From: Varanus komodoensis
Lineage: Eukaryota; Chordata; Lepidosauria; Squamata; Varanidae
NCBI RefSeq assembly: GCF_004798865.1
Contig: NW_025336481.1
Coordinates: 17,516,934-17,580,933 of the forward strand
Length of the DNA: 64,000 nucleotides
Reading direction: 5' to 3'
Both the position numbers and the translations under genes were made by a program. Under the pieces are notes generated by a model, which was not told the DNA's origin, did not search any database, and saw nothing but the letters and a program-made list of their open reading frames with translations. The number at the start of each line of letters is the position of its first letter. Positions within the stretch are counted from its first letter, which is position 1. Positions 24,075-36,600 of this stretch are shown here, one piece after another.

Positions 24075-24838
24075 TCAGTCCGAATCCTAACAAGAATATG
24101 CCAACAAATATGGGAAACAAAACAGGCTAGAAATGTCCAGTATGTGCTGATACAGGACTGCAGCTGAATAGTAAAAACACAAAAATCATGTCCACAGAAG
24201 AATTGCAGAAGAATTTAATATCAACAATGAAGAAATTGAAATTGTGAAAGATTTTAGATACCTCGGCCCTGCCATCAATTCAAAGGGAGACTGAAGCCAA
24301 GAAGCTTTAAGAAGTCTGAGACTTGAAAGGGCAGCAATGTGGAACTACAAAAGATCAAGTGTAAAATGTTTCAGTGGAGACCAAGGCCAAGATCATCCAG
24401 AGTACTGCACTCCTCATCACTGTCTATAGGTATGAAAGCTGGCAGTGAAGAAAGCTGACAAGCAGAAAATTGATGTGTTTGAATCATGTTGCTGGAGGTG
24501 AGGTTTGTGAATACCCTGGACCAACAGAAAGACAAACACGTGAGTCCTAGATCAACTGAAGCCAGCTAAGAGCAAAAACTTTTCCTAGAAGCTGTCATTC
24601 TGTGGGCATATCATAAGAAGGTTGGACTCCCTAAAGAAGACAATCATGCTAGGAAAAGTTGAAGGCAGAAAAAGAAAAGATGAAATATGAGATAGATTTA
24701 TTCCATAAAGGAAGCCACAGCCTTGAATTCACAAGCACTGAGCAGGGCTGTCAGGAATAGGACTGTTTGGAGGGCTTTCATTCATAGGGTTGCCATAAGT
24801 CAGAGACTGCAGCAGCAGCAGCAGCAGCAACAACAACA
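24075..24838 (+). mobile_element. RTE (BovB-like) LINE 3' end with CAG/CAA tail
   Basis: Follows the RTE order: AATATGCCAACAAATATGGG, GAAATTGTGAAAGATTTTAG, TACCTCGGCCCTGCCATCAA, GAAAGCTGACAAGCAGAAAA, then the end AGGGTTGCCATAAGTCAG and a (GCA)n(ACA)n tail. Encodes broken remnants of the RTE C-terminal region (YES-type CESW motif region at about 24,430). Heavily decayed. Confidence 0.82.
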
Positions 24839-27800
24839 TAGTCTTAAGAATGATTGAATGTTAAATTACCTGTACCTGTTGAGAGCTGAACGCTATTCTC
24901 AAGTTGAGTAAAACTAGAGATGTGGGAGGAATCTGTTTAGGGGTTGGAATTCATTGGATTCCCTGGATTCAGCTTCTCTGGTCTGCGTTGCAGTGTCCCT
25001 AAGTCTAAGTTTCTGGAACATGTGCCCAGCATTTGCAAGATGCTTGCCAGGAATCAAGCCCTACACACTGCACAAGCAACACTGCTCTTCCACATCGGAT
25101 GCCACAATCCAAACGGCTGCTACACATGGCATGGAATAGGAAGGGAGCCCAGTGTGACTGCAAGCAGCATCTGTCTTCCACACCCCAGATACAACAAATT
25201 CTAGTTGGTTCAGGCCATCCCAAGACAGTTTACTTTCTGAAGCAAAAGGTATTATCATGCCTCCGCTCCTATTCCAGGTACTGTGCAAAAGCTGACTGCT
25301 GATAGTTAAATCTTACTTGAGACTGGTATTGGGCCAGTATTATTTACCACACACAAAATTAGCGAGCTAGTTTAGCGAATGCAGGACATGTCACCTGGCA
25401 TGCACACATCTCAGCATCTGGTACCTGATGTACCTGCCTCATTCTGCCTAATGATAGGGCTGGCCTAATCCAAGATTATGATATTCTTACCCAAAACATA
25501 AAGTTATGTTGCTGACCTGAAATTGTTTTTAAATACAGGGTCCTATGATCACTGGACTGCTACTAGAAAGTCATAGGATTTTTTGAATATTATATTCAAC
25601 TTTGGAAACTCACTCCATGGTCTCAGCTGGACAATAAGCTTCAAGCATCTCTTCCCCACAAAGCAGGCAAGGAAATAACTTCCCTGGCTGTTTCTCCAAG
25701 GTTGCAAATGCCAACCCTGGAGAAGCAGATTTATGGTTGTTCCAGTGGGTAGGGAGGACAGCAGTCTGGTGCCACCAAAATGCAAAGCATCCTGGTGGTG
25801 CCTCAGCCTCCTTCCCTCCTCCCTTGAAGCAGCAGACTTGGACAGCCAAAATCAGCCATCTCGGTGCTCTTTGGGGCAGGAGCATGGAAGACACCTTCAT
25901 CTCTGTGTTCTTTCCATCCTGCATAGGATACCCATAATCCTCCAAGTTTGGAGCACTATCTGCATCCAGTTTGCATTATATCCTCAGTGTACCAGTTGCT
26001 ACTCATACATAATATTTTACTGAATGCTCAGAAATTATGCTCAGAAATAACCCGGACCTATCAGGCCAATAATGTTTTTGTTTTTAACTCAGAATGTCAC
26101 TTATACTGCTACATATTTCAAGTTAAGGATGCAAATTATTTCTTCCATTCTTTGCAGTGGGCTCTTGCCTACGAAAGCATATACCAAAATCAATGTATTA
26201 GTCTTCCTGGTTCCACAAAACACTGCTATTTTAACACACTCACTGCCATTACAAGCCTCATGAGCCCAGCTGCTGAACTGAGAATTATGGATAGAAAATC
26301 CACAGCGATATTAGCAGCATTTCCCGTGCTTATCTTGTACAGGGCTAGTTTTGTGAAGGTTGGATATTCCTTTTTAATATATTCATTACTGTCGACTTTG
26401 CTAAAATCCTTTTCTCTTTTTTTTTTCTTCTTCTTTTGGTGATATTGTGTCCCAAAGAATTATGGTGTGTTCCCCAAAGTCTGACAGAATCAAGATACTC
26501 TAATGTAGTATGACTGCTCACTCAAAAGCTTTCCTCATCTGAACCCTCCAGAACAGAGCTGTCAGACACTTTTGATTTGAATGCTTTAATAAGCCAATTA
26601 AGCACATAAAAAGTGCTTCATGCATCTGCTGTGATGAGTCACATTTCCAGGTGTAAATTCTAGATAGGTTTAGGGATACAAACCAGAGTGGAGGCTTTCT
26701 TTGAATATGAATAGATAGTGCATCATTAAATTCTTTGGTACTCTGATTTCTGGGTCAAGTTGTCCATCACAGGCTTCTCAGGAGAAATTCACATATTCAG
26801 TAACCACCTCTAGCCATTCTGGGTGTCCTGATACTTAAGTGTTGCATATGAATGGTTCAAGTTGATGGGCTTCACAGCTGGTAAAACTTCCCTCTGGTCT
26901 AACTTTCACCTTTTTCTTATCCAAACCAAACATCGGAGTTACATCTGGTTGGTTCCCTCCAAGATGGTACTTGATAGGCACATTATTTCCAAGCACTGTC
27001 ATTACACAGTAACCGCTCTGTAAGTCATGCATGCAATACAGAGGCACTGCATCATCTCTGAAGTGCTTCCTTTCATGCCACCACTGCAGGTGACTGGACC
27101 TGGTGAGGGAGAAGGAGCCATGTTTGGGGAGAAAAACGAATCCAGTATTTGTCTCCTTTAAATTACAAAGTGTAACTACCTTTAGTCATCCACACTTTTG
27201 TGCATATCTTGATTTCTGCTGCCTATTCATCTAAGTAGATATTATTATATAACAACAATATATACACATCCACGTTTTCTTCATTTTGCGGGGAACCCAA
27301 GGCAGGTTTTTATTTTAGTTACCCAGGAATGGAACGAAGGCAGAACTGCAAATCCCATACTACAATCGTTAGCTGAAACTTTATGCAGAGTTTGCTGATG
27401 CCTCAGGATAACCTTGCAAGTTGTTAACCTTTTCTTAAGAGTGTGATCTGGAGTGTAAAACAGACATTGAAAAAGACGCTAGAACATATAAGATTACTTT
27501 TCAGTATTTGGGCAGGCCAAATGATTTTCTGTAACTTTATGTTCTATTAATTATGTTACAAGCTGACAGCATAAGGCCTTGGATGCTGTTTCTAGTCCCC
27601 ATCATCCCAACATGCATCCATTATTTGTAATAATTCATTTTAACATAATCAGAAAACTCCTTTCTCTGATTCCAAAGTCTGTCAGAATACAATTACAAGA
27701 AAGCTTGGTAGACTTCAATTTTAAAGAAAATACAATCAAGCTGTTTCAGCAAAATCAGGAGTCATTTTCCAGCCCACTTCTGGGCTCTAACAGATTCCAG

Positions 27801-28638
27801 ACATGCTGTTATGCACAGTCTCAGTGCTATGAAACATGGTCCTTTTAGGTGAAGAGGCAGAGATTAATGAGCCACGTAGAAACCCTTATACATATCAGTT
27901 AAAAGAAATTAATTATACTAATTATCTAAGCAAATCTCAAGTCTAGAAATGTTCACTCAGTGTTACAAGCCCAATGATTTTTGAAAGAACTAATTAATAC
28001 AGTGAAACAAAGCTCCAAAAATATGCATTGAATTTAATTTATAATTTGTGAACAATGTCTTATACTATACATATGGCTCCATTAACATCCATGCAAGAAA
28101 GGTATGCGCTTGTAGAGAGGATTTTAGAAGATAGTCATTGACTTAGATTTTAATAACAGTGGTATAATAGATTCTTAACATATTTTATTGGAATGGCTGC
28201 CCAGAAAGCATAATGCTAAGGGGCGGCTTTTATACAAATCAAATCAATAGATAAGAGTGCTGCCTACACTAGGCCAAAGAAGTGATAATTCTCATGTGTG
28301 ATAGTAAGTTGACCATTTTGTTTTTTTATTGCTAATGTAATATCTATAGTATTCAGGGCAGTACACAATAATCTAATAAGAACTGTAAAATGACAAATAC
28401 TGTGCTTGTATTTTATGTTGGGCAGATAAGAAATAAAGAAACCACATTCAGAAGTCTATATAGTGTAATATTATTAATGAAACTAATACAGCAATATAGG
28501 TTTGCATTGATGATGAAAAATAAAATCACCAATGCTTAGATAAGAAGTCTACAGTATGACTTTTCATGATGGAAAAAAGTGTTAAGTACTGACATCTCCC
28601 TAATTTCAATCTTTGTCAAACTTGTCTCTGATCTTCAA
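24839..28638. other. Intergenic stretch, no supported feature
   Basis: About 3.8 kb with no recognised repeat, exon or RNA gene. The 164-codon frame at 25,948-26,442 (plus) is overlapped by frames in other phases and has no domain. 27,880-28,700 is notably AT-rich. Confidence 0.4.
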
Positions 28639-29908
28639 TTTATTGGTGCAAGTTTGTTTTTTGTTTGAGACCAGAACCTTCAGTGTATCTCACTAAGTAA
28701 AAAAGAAATAAAAGAGGCAGACTTGAATTAATTAGTTTCAGCTATTCAATCATTCCCAGAAATCTCACTATTGCTTAATAGGTGAGATTTCCAGAGTTTG
28801 GAGATGGTAAAACATTCTACCAGGGAAGGAGAGAACAAGTGTATTTGTATGTGTGAAGAAACAAGTGGTGATCCAGAGCTGCCCCTCTGCCTTTGCAGTC
28901 CCATTCACAAAGCCCATGAAGCGGGGCCATTTCAGCCTTTTGGTCAGGGGAAAGAGAAAACTGCAGCACTGCAGGGGACTTACTCTACAAGCTTACTATT
29001 TCCCCCTTTTAACATGGTTTTTGTCACTGTGAAAAGTGGCCCAGAGCCCCAATTCCCCTTCCCAGTGCCTTTGATGGAAGGACACTATATAAAACCATTC
29101 CAAAGGATCTGCTGCCTTGTAGGACTGTGCATTTTGGCTGCCTCTACATATGCATCATTTCTATTTTTGCGAAAGCACCCAAGTTTCCAGTGACTCTTTC
29201 CTCCAATGGGGCAAAAAACTTCAGTAGCACTGAAGTTACTGTGCTACATTTTATCAACTCCCAGACAAGTTGTGACAAATAATAACTGTATTGTCCATTA
29301 TGGAACGACAGTCAGCTCCATCCTCACTTTTTTAACACCATACATTCTTATCCAAGCAGACCTCACTTATTGTCCCATAAGTTCTTTATCAGTTGGCATT
29401 TAAACTGTCACTTGAAAACACAGACTTTAGTTCTCTTATTGGCATTTCCACTACTGCTTTCCATTGTATAGACTCAGAAATCAATGAGTCTGGGTTATCA
29501 TTTTGTGTTCTTTCTTGCTTTCTTTCTGTGACTTCAAAGCTGCCAGAATTTTGCTCTATAACTGTTTGTCCCCAGGAAGCCCTGTGCACAGCCCTATTTC
29601 AGCCTTTAGAACAAATTGCAAAAAATAGTGGTGAACTCTATTCCCATTTACTTTGTGGGTGGCATGGCATTTTAGGTATGTGGGGGCACAGAGGAATAAA
29701 AGTAAATAGGGGCTGTGCTTGCTGACAGCTGTCTAATTGCTCTTTGCTATTTCTAAGACAAATGCTTTGTTTTTGCAGTTGAACTAATGCAGTTGAACTC
29801 AAGGACATGTGGGTTTCAAATATTCAATTTATCCAAAGTGAAAATATTAGTGTTGTTATAGCACAAAATGTAAGCAACAATTTCTCTTTAAAAACAAGAA
29901 TATAAACA

Positions 29909-29968
<60 letters not shown>

Positions 29969-30062
29969 GCAATTCAACTCTAAACTAGGAGATTTGTTGA
30001 GCTATGTAAGGCAGAATATACAAACAATCTAAGATATCTTCATGGCATGGCTATCCTGAGAG
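28639..30062 (-). other. Probable ENTHD1 3' UTR and flank
   Basis: Sequence directly after the ENTHD1 stop. The nearest AATAAA I see on the minus strand is at 28,644-28,639, which would give a 3' UTR of about 1.4 kb; a weaker variant signal nearer the stop is possible. The stretch includes an (AT)n/(ATAC)n run about 100 bp past the stop. Confidence 0.3.
29909..29966. repeat. (ATAC)n(AT)n microsatellite
   Basis: About seven ATAC units followed by about 16 AT units. It lies about 100 bp beyond the ENTHD1 stop, so it is probably transcribed in the 3' UTR. Confidence 0.95.
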
Positions 30063-30673
30063 CTACAGTTGGCCAGAGTCTTCTTTAGCAGTCTGGGAAG
30101 CTGCAAAGAACTTGTCTATATTTTGAACAGAAACCATCATATTTGTCAGCTCACTACCAATAGTACGCAGCTCCTGGGCCACACTGCAGAAATCCCCTCT
30201 TAGTCCACAAACAGCATTTTTTATCTCTTCCAAAAGGGCCATGCTTTTCTGTTCAGTGCTCATACAAAGAAGATCTGCACTGGGAAGATTTGTTGTAGGA
30301 GGTACACCAGGATTAGGCACAGAGGATATATCACACACTAAATTGTTTCCCCAACTCTCACCAGAAGCACGGCAAGTTCTGCTCCTAAAACTATTAATTT
30401 TTCCCACAGAACATTTTGAATTATCAGGGAGAAGGCTTAAGATGCTAGCATTGTCATCTATATCAGATGCTGGGCAAGGAGAAAAGGAATGTGCAATCTT
30501 TTCCTTAAGATCTTTAAAGAAAAGAGAAGATAGTCCATGTGGCGAAGACAAATAAGCAGTTCCGTGGGGAGGAATACAATGAGGCTGTGGTGTGTTGTTT
30601 GGAACAGCTGACTCGGGGGATGACATGGAGAATGTAGAAAAGGAGGATGTTGTTCCAACTGAGCCGGCAGAGT
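30063..30673 (-). CDS. ENTHD1: ENTHD1 coding exon 6 (last coding exon)
   Basis: Acceptor ..tatacattttag|ACTCTG at 30673; the stop TAG is at 30065-30063. It encodes residues 417-619. The first part is Ser/Pro-rich. The last about 60 residues (ALLEEIKNAVCGLRGDF, then SVAQELRTIGSELTNMM, then VQNIDKFF) have a hydrophobic spacing typical of an amphipathic helix or short coiled coil, so the tail may mediate oligomerisation or partner binding (inference). The frame also runs open 79 nt upstream of the acceptor, but exon 5 joins exactly at the AG. Confidence 0.92.
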
Positions 30674-33600
30674 CTAAAATGTATATAAAAGAAAAATTCA
30701 CAATGATATTTGCCAAAAGTATATATTCATTTGTAATCTCTATCACCTGCACTGGATTACTTTTCCAGATGGGACATAACTATTTACATTATGGGATATG
30801 CAAGTGCAAGAAACAGGTGTTGGGAACTTTTCTTGAAAGAGCAAAATGAAGTGATCAGGCCTTGCATCCCTCAATTCCTTCCAATTTCCATAATGGTAAT
30901 GAGTCAGTTCTGCTCACCTGGAGCAGAACTGACTGGGGAATGCTGGGAGTTGCAGGATTCTTTTCTGTCTCAACATGCCCAAGATTGGGCCAGTAACTAA
31001 TTATCTAGTTAAACCCACCTTGATCCTGTATATGAATTGTGTGTGAGAGAACTGGCAATTTCCAATGCACTAAATGCAGTTAAAATGTACCACCATGTTG
31101 CTGTATTTTCAATAGTCTGTTTTGTTTTTTTAACCAAAAGAGACTTTCTATGATCAGTGTGCTACTCCATTAAGTTTCTGACTGCTATGATCTGATATGT
31201 ACTATGACGTTTTAAAAAGGTGTAATTTAACCTATTCATTATAATAATATTTACCTAGTCTCCATTTCAGTACAACAGTTGTGCAAACATTTTTTTTTAT
31301 AAAAGTAACTATTAGAAATAATAGACAGCCACCAACAAACAGTATTTTAAAGTTAAAATGAAATGAAAATCAACTTTCTGGGCATTATCACAAAAGTAGT
31401 AGGGTTTTCTATAAATTACAAAGCAAAAATGCAAGTGCAGAAGCAAAAATATATCCCAGTTTCTGAGACACACAGAATCCATAAGCTCACCTGGCCTTGG
31501 GATGGGATGACTGCTCAAACCAGCTGTCTGTAAAGTACCTGGTATTAAGAAGTTGAGGCTTCGCAGGTTAGTTGGACTGGGCTCATAGAATTGCTTAGAA
31601 GTTGGTGTTGGATTCATGGTGTTTGTGACACTGCTACTCAACGGATCAAAGGATTGAAATGTAGGAGACTTGTAGATGGTTTCCACAGAGACTCCACTGC
31701 GACAGCAAGTGAAGGCTGGTTTTGGAACCTGTTGCTTGTTGATAGTGGTGACCTCTTCTGGACCAGAGGACCAAAGATCAAGCCATGGCGCTGCAACTTT
31801 CTGGGCATGTACACTTGATTGCCTTCTCAGAGGTGATTTCAGCATAACTCTGGAAACAACAGAACTCTTTGATTTCCTGCCTGAATCCCACTTTTGCAAA
31901 GGTAGCGGAGTTTTGTCTGAAGGACTCAGAGCACCTGCAAGGCAACAAAAGTTCAGTTATTTTATCTTCATTTTTGTATGTAATCATGACTAGAGATTTA
32001 ATTAGTCCGATGTTCAAAAGGGCACCTACTAGTGAAGAATGCCTCAGTTTTGCCTTCTGTTGTGATCCATATTAGTTTGTCACTCTTTCCACCACTTATC
32101 CCTATTAATCCTTTCAGAAGGAATAGTGGTGTCATTGCTACATATGCCATAGGCAAAATTCTGCAGAGGCAGGAGAGAGCTGGCAGAAATGTGGATATTT
32201 TAGAATTAAATTATAAATCTTTTCATGATAAATGGGGTAAGATCATTATCTGTATATGGAAGGGGCCAATTTTATGTCAGACCCCAAAAAGTTATGCCTG
32301 GCTTGGGAGAACATCAAGTCAGCAGTCTGCTACACGTGCTGGAGAACACTTTCCTCAGCTTCACACAAATTGAAGACAGGTGGATTTCAAGCATGAGAAA
32401 ACAACTAAGAATGCCACTAAGAGGCACACAGTTTTAAAAGAACAAATCTCTTTCTGGAACATTTCCCTGATTATTTTTAAAAAAGGCTAAAGATACATAT
32501 GCTTTATGATATATACTGAAGGGAACAGATAATGGAATAAACCAACTATGGTAATAAAATATGTTCTGCAGCTGTTTTCAAATGTCATTTACCATAATTC
32601 TTTACCAGGAGATGCTTAAACTTGACCAAAATAAACCATGTTATTTCAAGTCTGGCTTCATGTGACTAGTTAAACCAATCTGTGTAACACACTTAAATAT
32701 CTGTAATTATGAGCTTAATAATATTGTATTCAAATTTGTCTTGCTCAAGCCAAACACTGAGAGACTGAATGTAATACAGCTTTTAATGGCTATCTGTCCT
32801 ATTTAAATGCTAATCACCTAGAAGAGATTTTTTCAAAAAATCACCATACCAATTTTATTCAATAGCTTTTGTACAATACAAATTTCAGAGGGAGAAAAGA
32901 ATCTGGAGAAGAGATAAGGAGCAAGCCTGTGTGCGGGCTCAGCAGGGAAAGAAAGAGCTGGAGGAGTCTGACATTAAAGAGCTGTAAACCCAATTTTTCA
33001 TTGGAGCATCATGTTCACAAACCTGCTTGCTTTGGGAGGCAAACAAGGTAACCAGTAAAGGACTGGTTTTAGGGATTTCTTGCCACCTCCAGCTTTGTAA
33101 CCTGGGATGAGGAAAACATCAAATACCAAGCTGTGCTCCTCATTTCAGTTAAAACCTCCCATCCAAAGTAGCTGGTGGACTTCCATCTTGACATGGCAAA
33201 CGAAAGCACATCTGAGTGCTCCCCTTTTTCCATTTCTGATGGGCATGCAGAGAAGTCCACTTCTATCTTCATCAGTTCTCCTGTCTTCCCTAAAGAGGCT
33301 GGTTAAAATTAATACACAATCTTTTGAATATTTGAAAATGTTGGGAATTATAGAGACTGTGCATCTCTCCCACTTCAGTTATAAGTGACATACATGTTCT
33401 GCAGCTATTTGTAGCTTTTCAGAAGAAGGAAATTCAGGTACTGTATTATTTCCTAATCTGGTGATAAAATCCTATGAAAATCTCAGGGATTTTTGTAATT
33501 CTACTGTATCATACCACAGTGCCACCTAGTGGTTCTATAATGGAATCTACAGAAAGGCAGAGAAAGAAAATTCTTGGGAAAAGAGCACATGTAAAGGACA

Positions 33601-36600
33601 ATCACTTAATCCCACAAAGAAAATGGAAGCAGAAGCCTCAATAAAAGGCATTAAAAGCCTCAGTTAGAGAAGCCCATTGCCTCATTGGGTGTGTGTGACC
33701 TGACATTCCATTCTTTTCTCATGAACGGCACCTTTACAAATCAAGCTTTGATTGTGAGCTAAATTTGACATGAGTTAATCATTTTGGAATAATAGCTTTT
33801 GAAACAGTAAACCTGGAGAACCTTTAGCCAAGAAGTGCACAAGAAAACACAAACAGCATGTGTCACATAGTTCAAAATACCTGGGTACTACCTTTGTATA
33901 CTGGCTATGTTTGTCAAAAGGAAGGGAGATTATATTGATTGTGCCAAAACCATAAAGAGGACAGAGTATGGAGATCTTCCAGTAAGGCATCCAATGTCTC
34001 AGGGCCCCAAATGCCATGCCACACAAAAAGCTACCCCTGTCCTGTGCAGACTACTCATGAATCACAGGACAATAGTCAAGCTGCAATTGTGCAGGAAAGC
34101 AGGATAGCTTAGGCTGCACAGAGGATTTCAGCAACACCCACAGGCACAAATCATGACAACATGGGGCTGCAATGGCTGCTAGAAGTCACTGCTCATCTTG
34201 GCTACACACCTCACGCTTGATTTTGTGCCAATTGTTTCTGGACTGCTTTAACTGTATGGCCATGCCATAAAAAAGCATTACAAGTCTAATTGTACTCATA
34301 TAAGAATGACAGAACTCACAGAAGTTATCAGATGCAGTGGCTTATATCTGACATGGAGCAGAACTTAATTTCCTTAATTTTTTAAAAACTAGCAGATGGA
34401 TTGTGTTTTGTACTCACTGCAGTATGCATTTAGACTGCTCTGAATTCCTCTGTTCTGTCATCTTTGTCGGTCTACTTAACCTTTCAAAGACATCCCTGCT
34501 GACAAAATCAAGTCCCTAAAGAGCAAACACAGTTTAACCTTCTTTGAATATAACAAATGCCAAAGCCCATAAACTGCACATACTCTCTGATTTGTACAAC
34601 CATGTGCTTTGCAAAGGAAGTCACATAAGAATAAAGAGCCAGCAAAGTATTCAAGATGAAATTTCTGGGAATGCATGAAAATACAGGTATACCAGTAGCA
34701 CCAAGAGAACCTTTCTTCCCAAATAGATGCATTGATAGTTCACAGATTTGGATGTAACCCATGTTCAATTCATTATAATTATGGATTATGCTGAAATTTA
34801 ATGGCAGGCAGTGTATTATTCACAGTCACTCCACACTTAGGCAGACATACACACATACACACTCCTGAATTAGCTTTAGTGAAATGGAAGATTTCATTAC
34901 AAAATGAGAGCCAGGGAGATGTGGTAGTTAGAGTGTTGGGCTAGAGTATGTATCTCCCAGGTCCCCAGTCCCAGGCAATTAAGCTCATTGGGGTGACTTT
35001 GGACCAGTCATTCACTCTCAGCCTAACCTACCTCACAAGGCTGCTGTGAGGATAAAATGGAAAAGAAGAAGATTATGTATGCTGCCTAGGCAGGATAGAA
35101 ATGCAATGTAACGTAGCAATAAAAAAGTAAAAGAACAAGAATAATGAGATAAAATCACTACTAAAACTTTCCTCCCTCCCACGTGGAGTAGAATCCTATA
35201 GAGGTTTACTCCAAAGTTAATTCCCTTTGCACTCAGTGAGGCTTATTTGTTACTAAGTAAGTTTAAGATTGCAAAAGAAGGCAATTAAGAGTAGCTAATC
35301 AAGGTGCAATGAAGCAGCTATTCATTATGAATTCCTTAAAAACAGTCAAATGAAAGCAACAAACTAACCAACATGTGCAAACAAGAATCTTCCGATTATC
35401 ACTGGAAACAATCATGACTAAATATGATTTCGTTTGAAGTAAATATTATGAAATATTTTTACAGGGCAGGAAGAAGCATCCAGCATGGTTGGCCCAACAC
35501 TTATCATGGTCCCAGGTCAGATTCCCCACTGTCAGTGGATGAGGCTGTGGACTTAGAGGAAGTACCAGAGTGGGAGAAACATTTGCCTTCAGAACTGACC
35601 CCAAATGTCTCTGCTGCCTTGGAAGCTCTGGCCCAAGAGAAGCCTGTTTTGCAAGCACTTCTCTGTTTGAAGGAAGCTCATGGCCATCCTTGGGCTTAAG
35701 TCCAGAACCCCCAACAGAGCCAGGATGTGGCGGTGACTTCAACAGCTACTGATCCAGGGGTGAGAGGTTTCACTCACTAGAGGATCAACTAACCACCTAG
35801 AATGGAGGTGCTGCTCTCTGTAAGGTTCAGTTTGGGGTCCTTCCAATCAGTTCTGTTTATGGCTCATTTTGGATGTGCTTCCAAACAAGGCTTATGTTGC
35901 ACCATTGTTTTACTCATTCATGGAATTTTACAGGGGTCCAGATAACACTCCCCTGTTTTCTCCCCATTTCTTCCACCTTTACTACTGCAGTAAATTTGTT
36001 AAGAAAAAACAGATTTGATCCTGAAACAAAACACAATCCACATGTATGATTCTCCGGCACAGCTGCATGTTGTACTCTCCTGAACGCTTTCTGCTTTGTT
36101 TGGAGTTTCCCTTACTTACCAAAAGGATACAGGACCTCTGGCCTGAGCCCCTAATTCGGCCTGCAGAGGATCCCCATCCAACCTCTGGATTCCCTCATGG
36201 GGTGGGGCTTGACCTGCCTGTGCTTCTTTCCACTCTGTCCGCCAACCCTGGCTGACTTCTCCAACTGTTACCTCTGCTGAGGCAGCCTTGGCTGCATTGC
36301 ACCTTGCTTTATCAGAGAAGACACCGTTCAGGAGAAGCATCCCCAGCCTAGAAACAACAGCTAGGGTGCTCCAGCCTGGAAGGGGCAAGATTAGAATCAG
36401 CAATGCTTCACGCACACTGTGCTTTCCCCGGTGTCCTCTGATTTTTGCCTTATCTGAACCTACATTCTGCTTTGCTTGACTTTGCCTTAGCAGAACCTGA
36501 CTCCACCTTGCTTCCCTTGCTTCATTCTTGTCCCTACCACCTTCTTTCGGGTAAGAATGCTATCTGGAAGAGATCACTGCTGGAACAAAAGAACACCCCA

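Noticed and set aside
25948-26442. 164-codon plus-strand frame
   Set aside because: No domain, ends in a poly(T)-encoded Phe run, no splice signals; treated as chance.
30674-30752. Extending ENTHD1 exon 6 upstream to the ATG at 30,752
   Set aside because: The frame is open by chance for 79 nt beyond a good acceptor; exon 5 joins in phase at 30,673.
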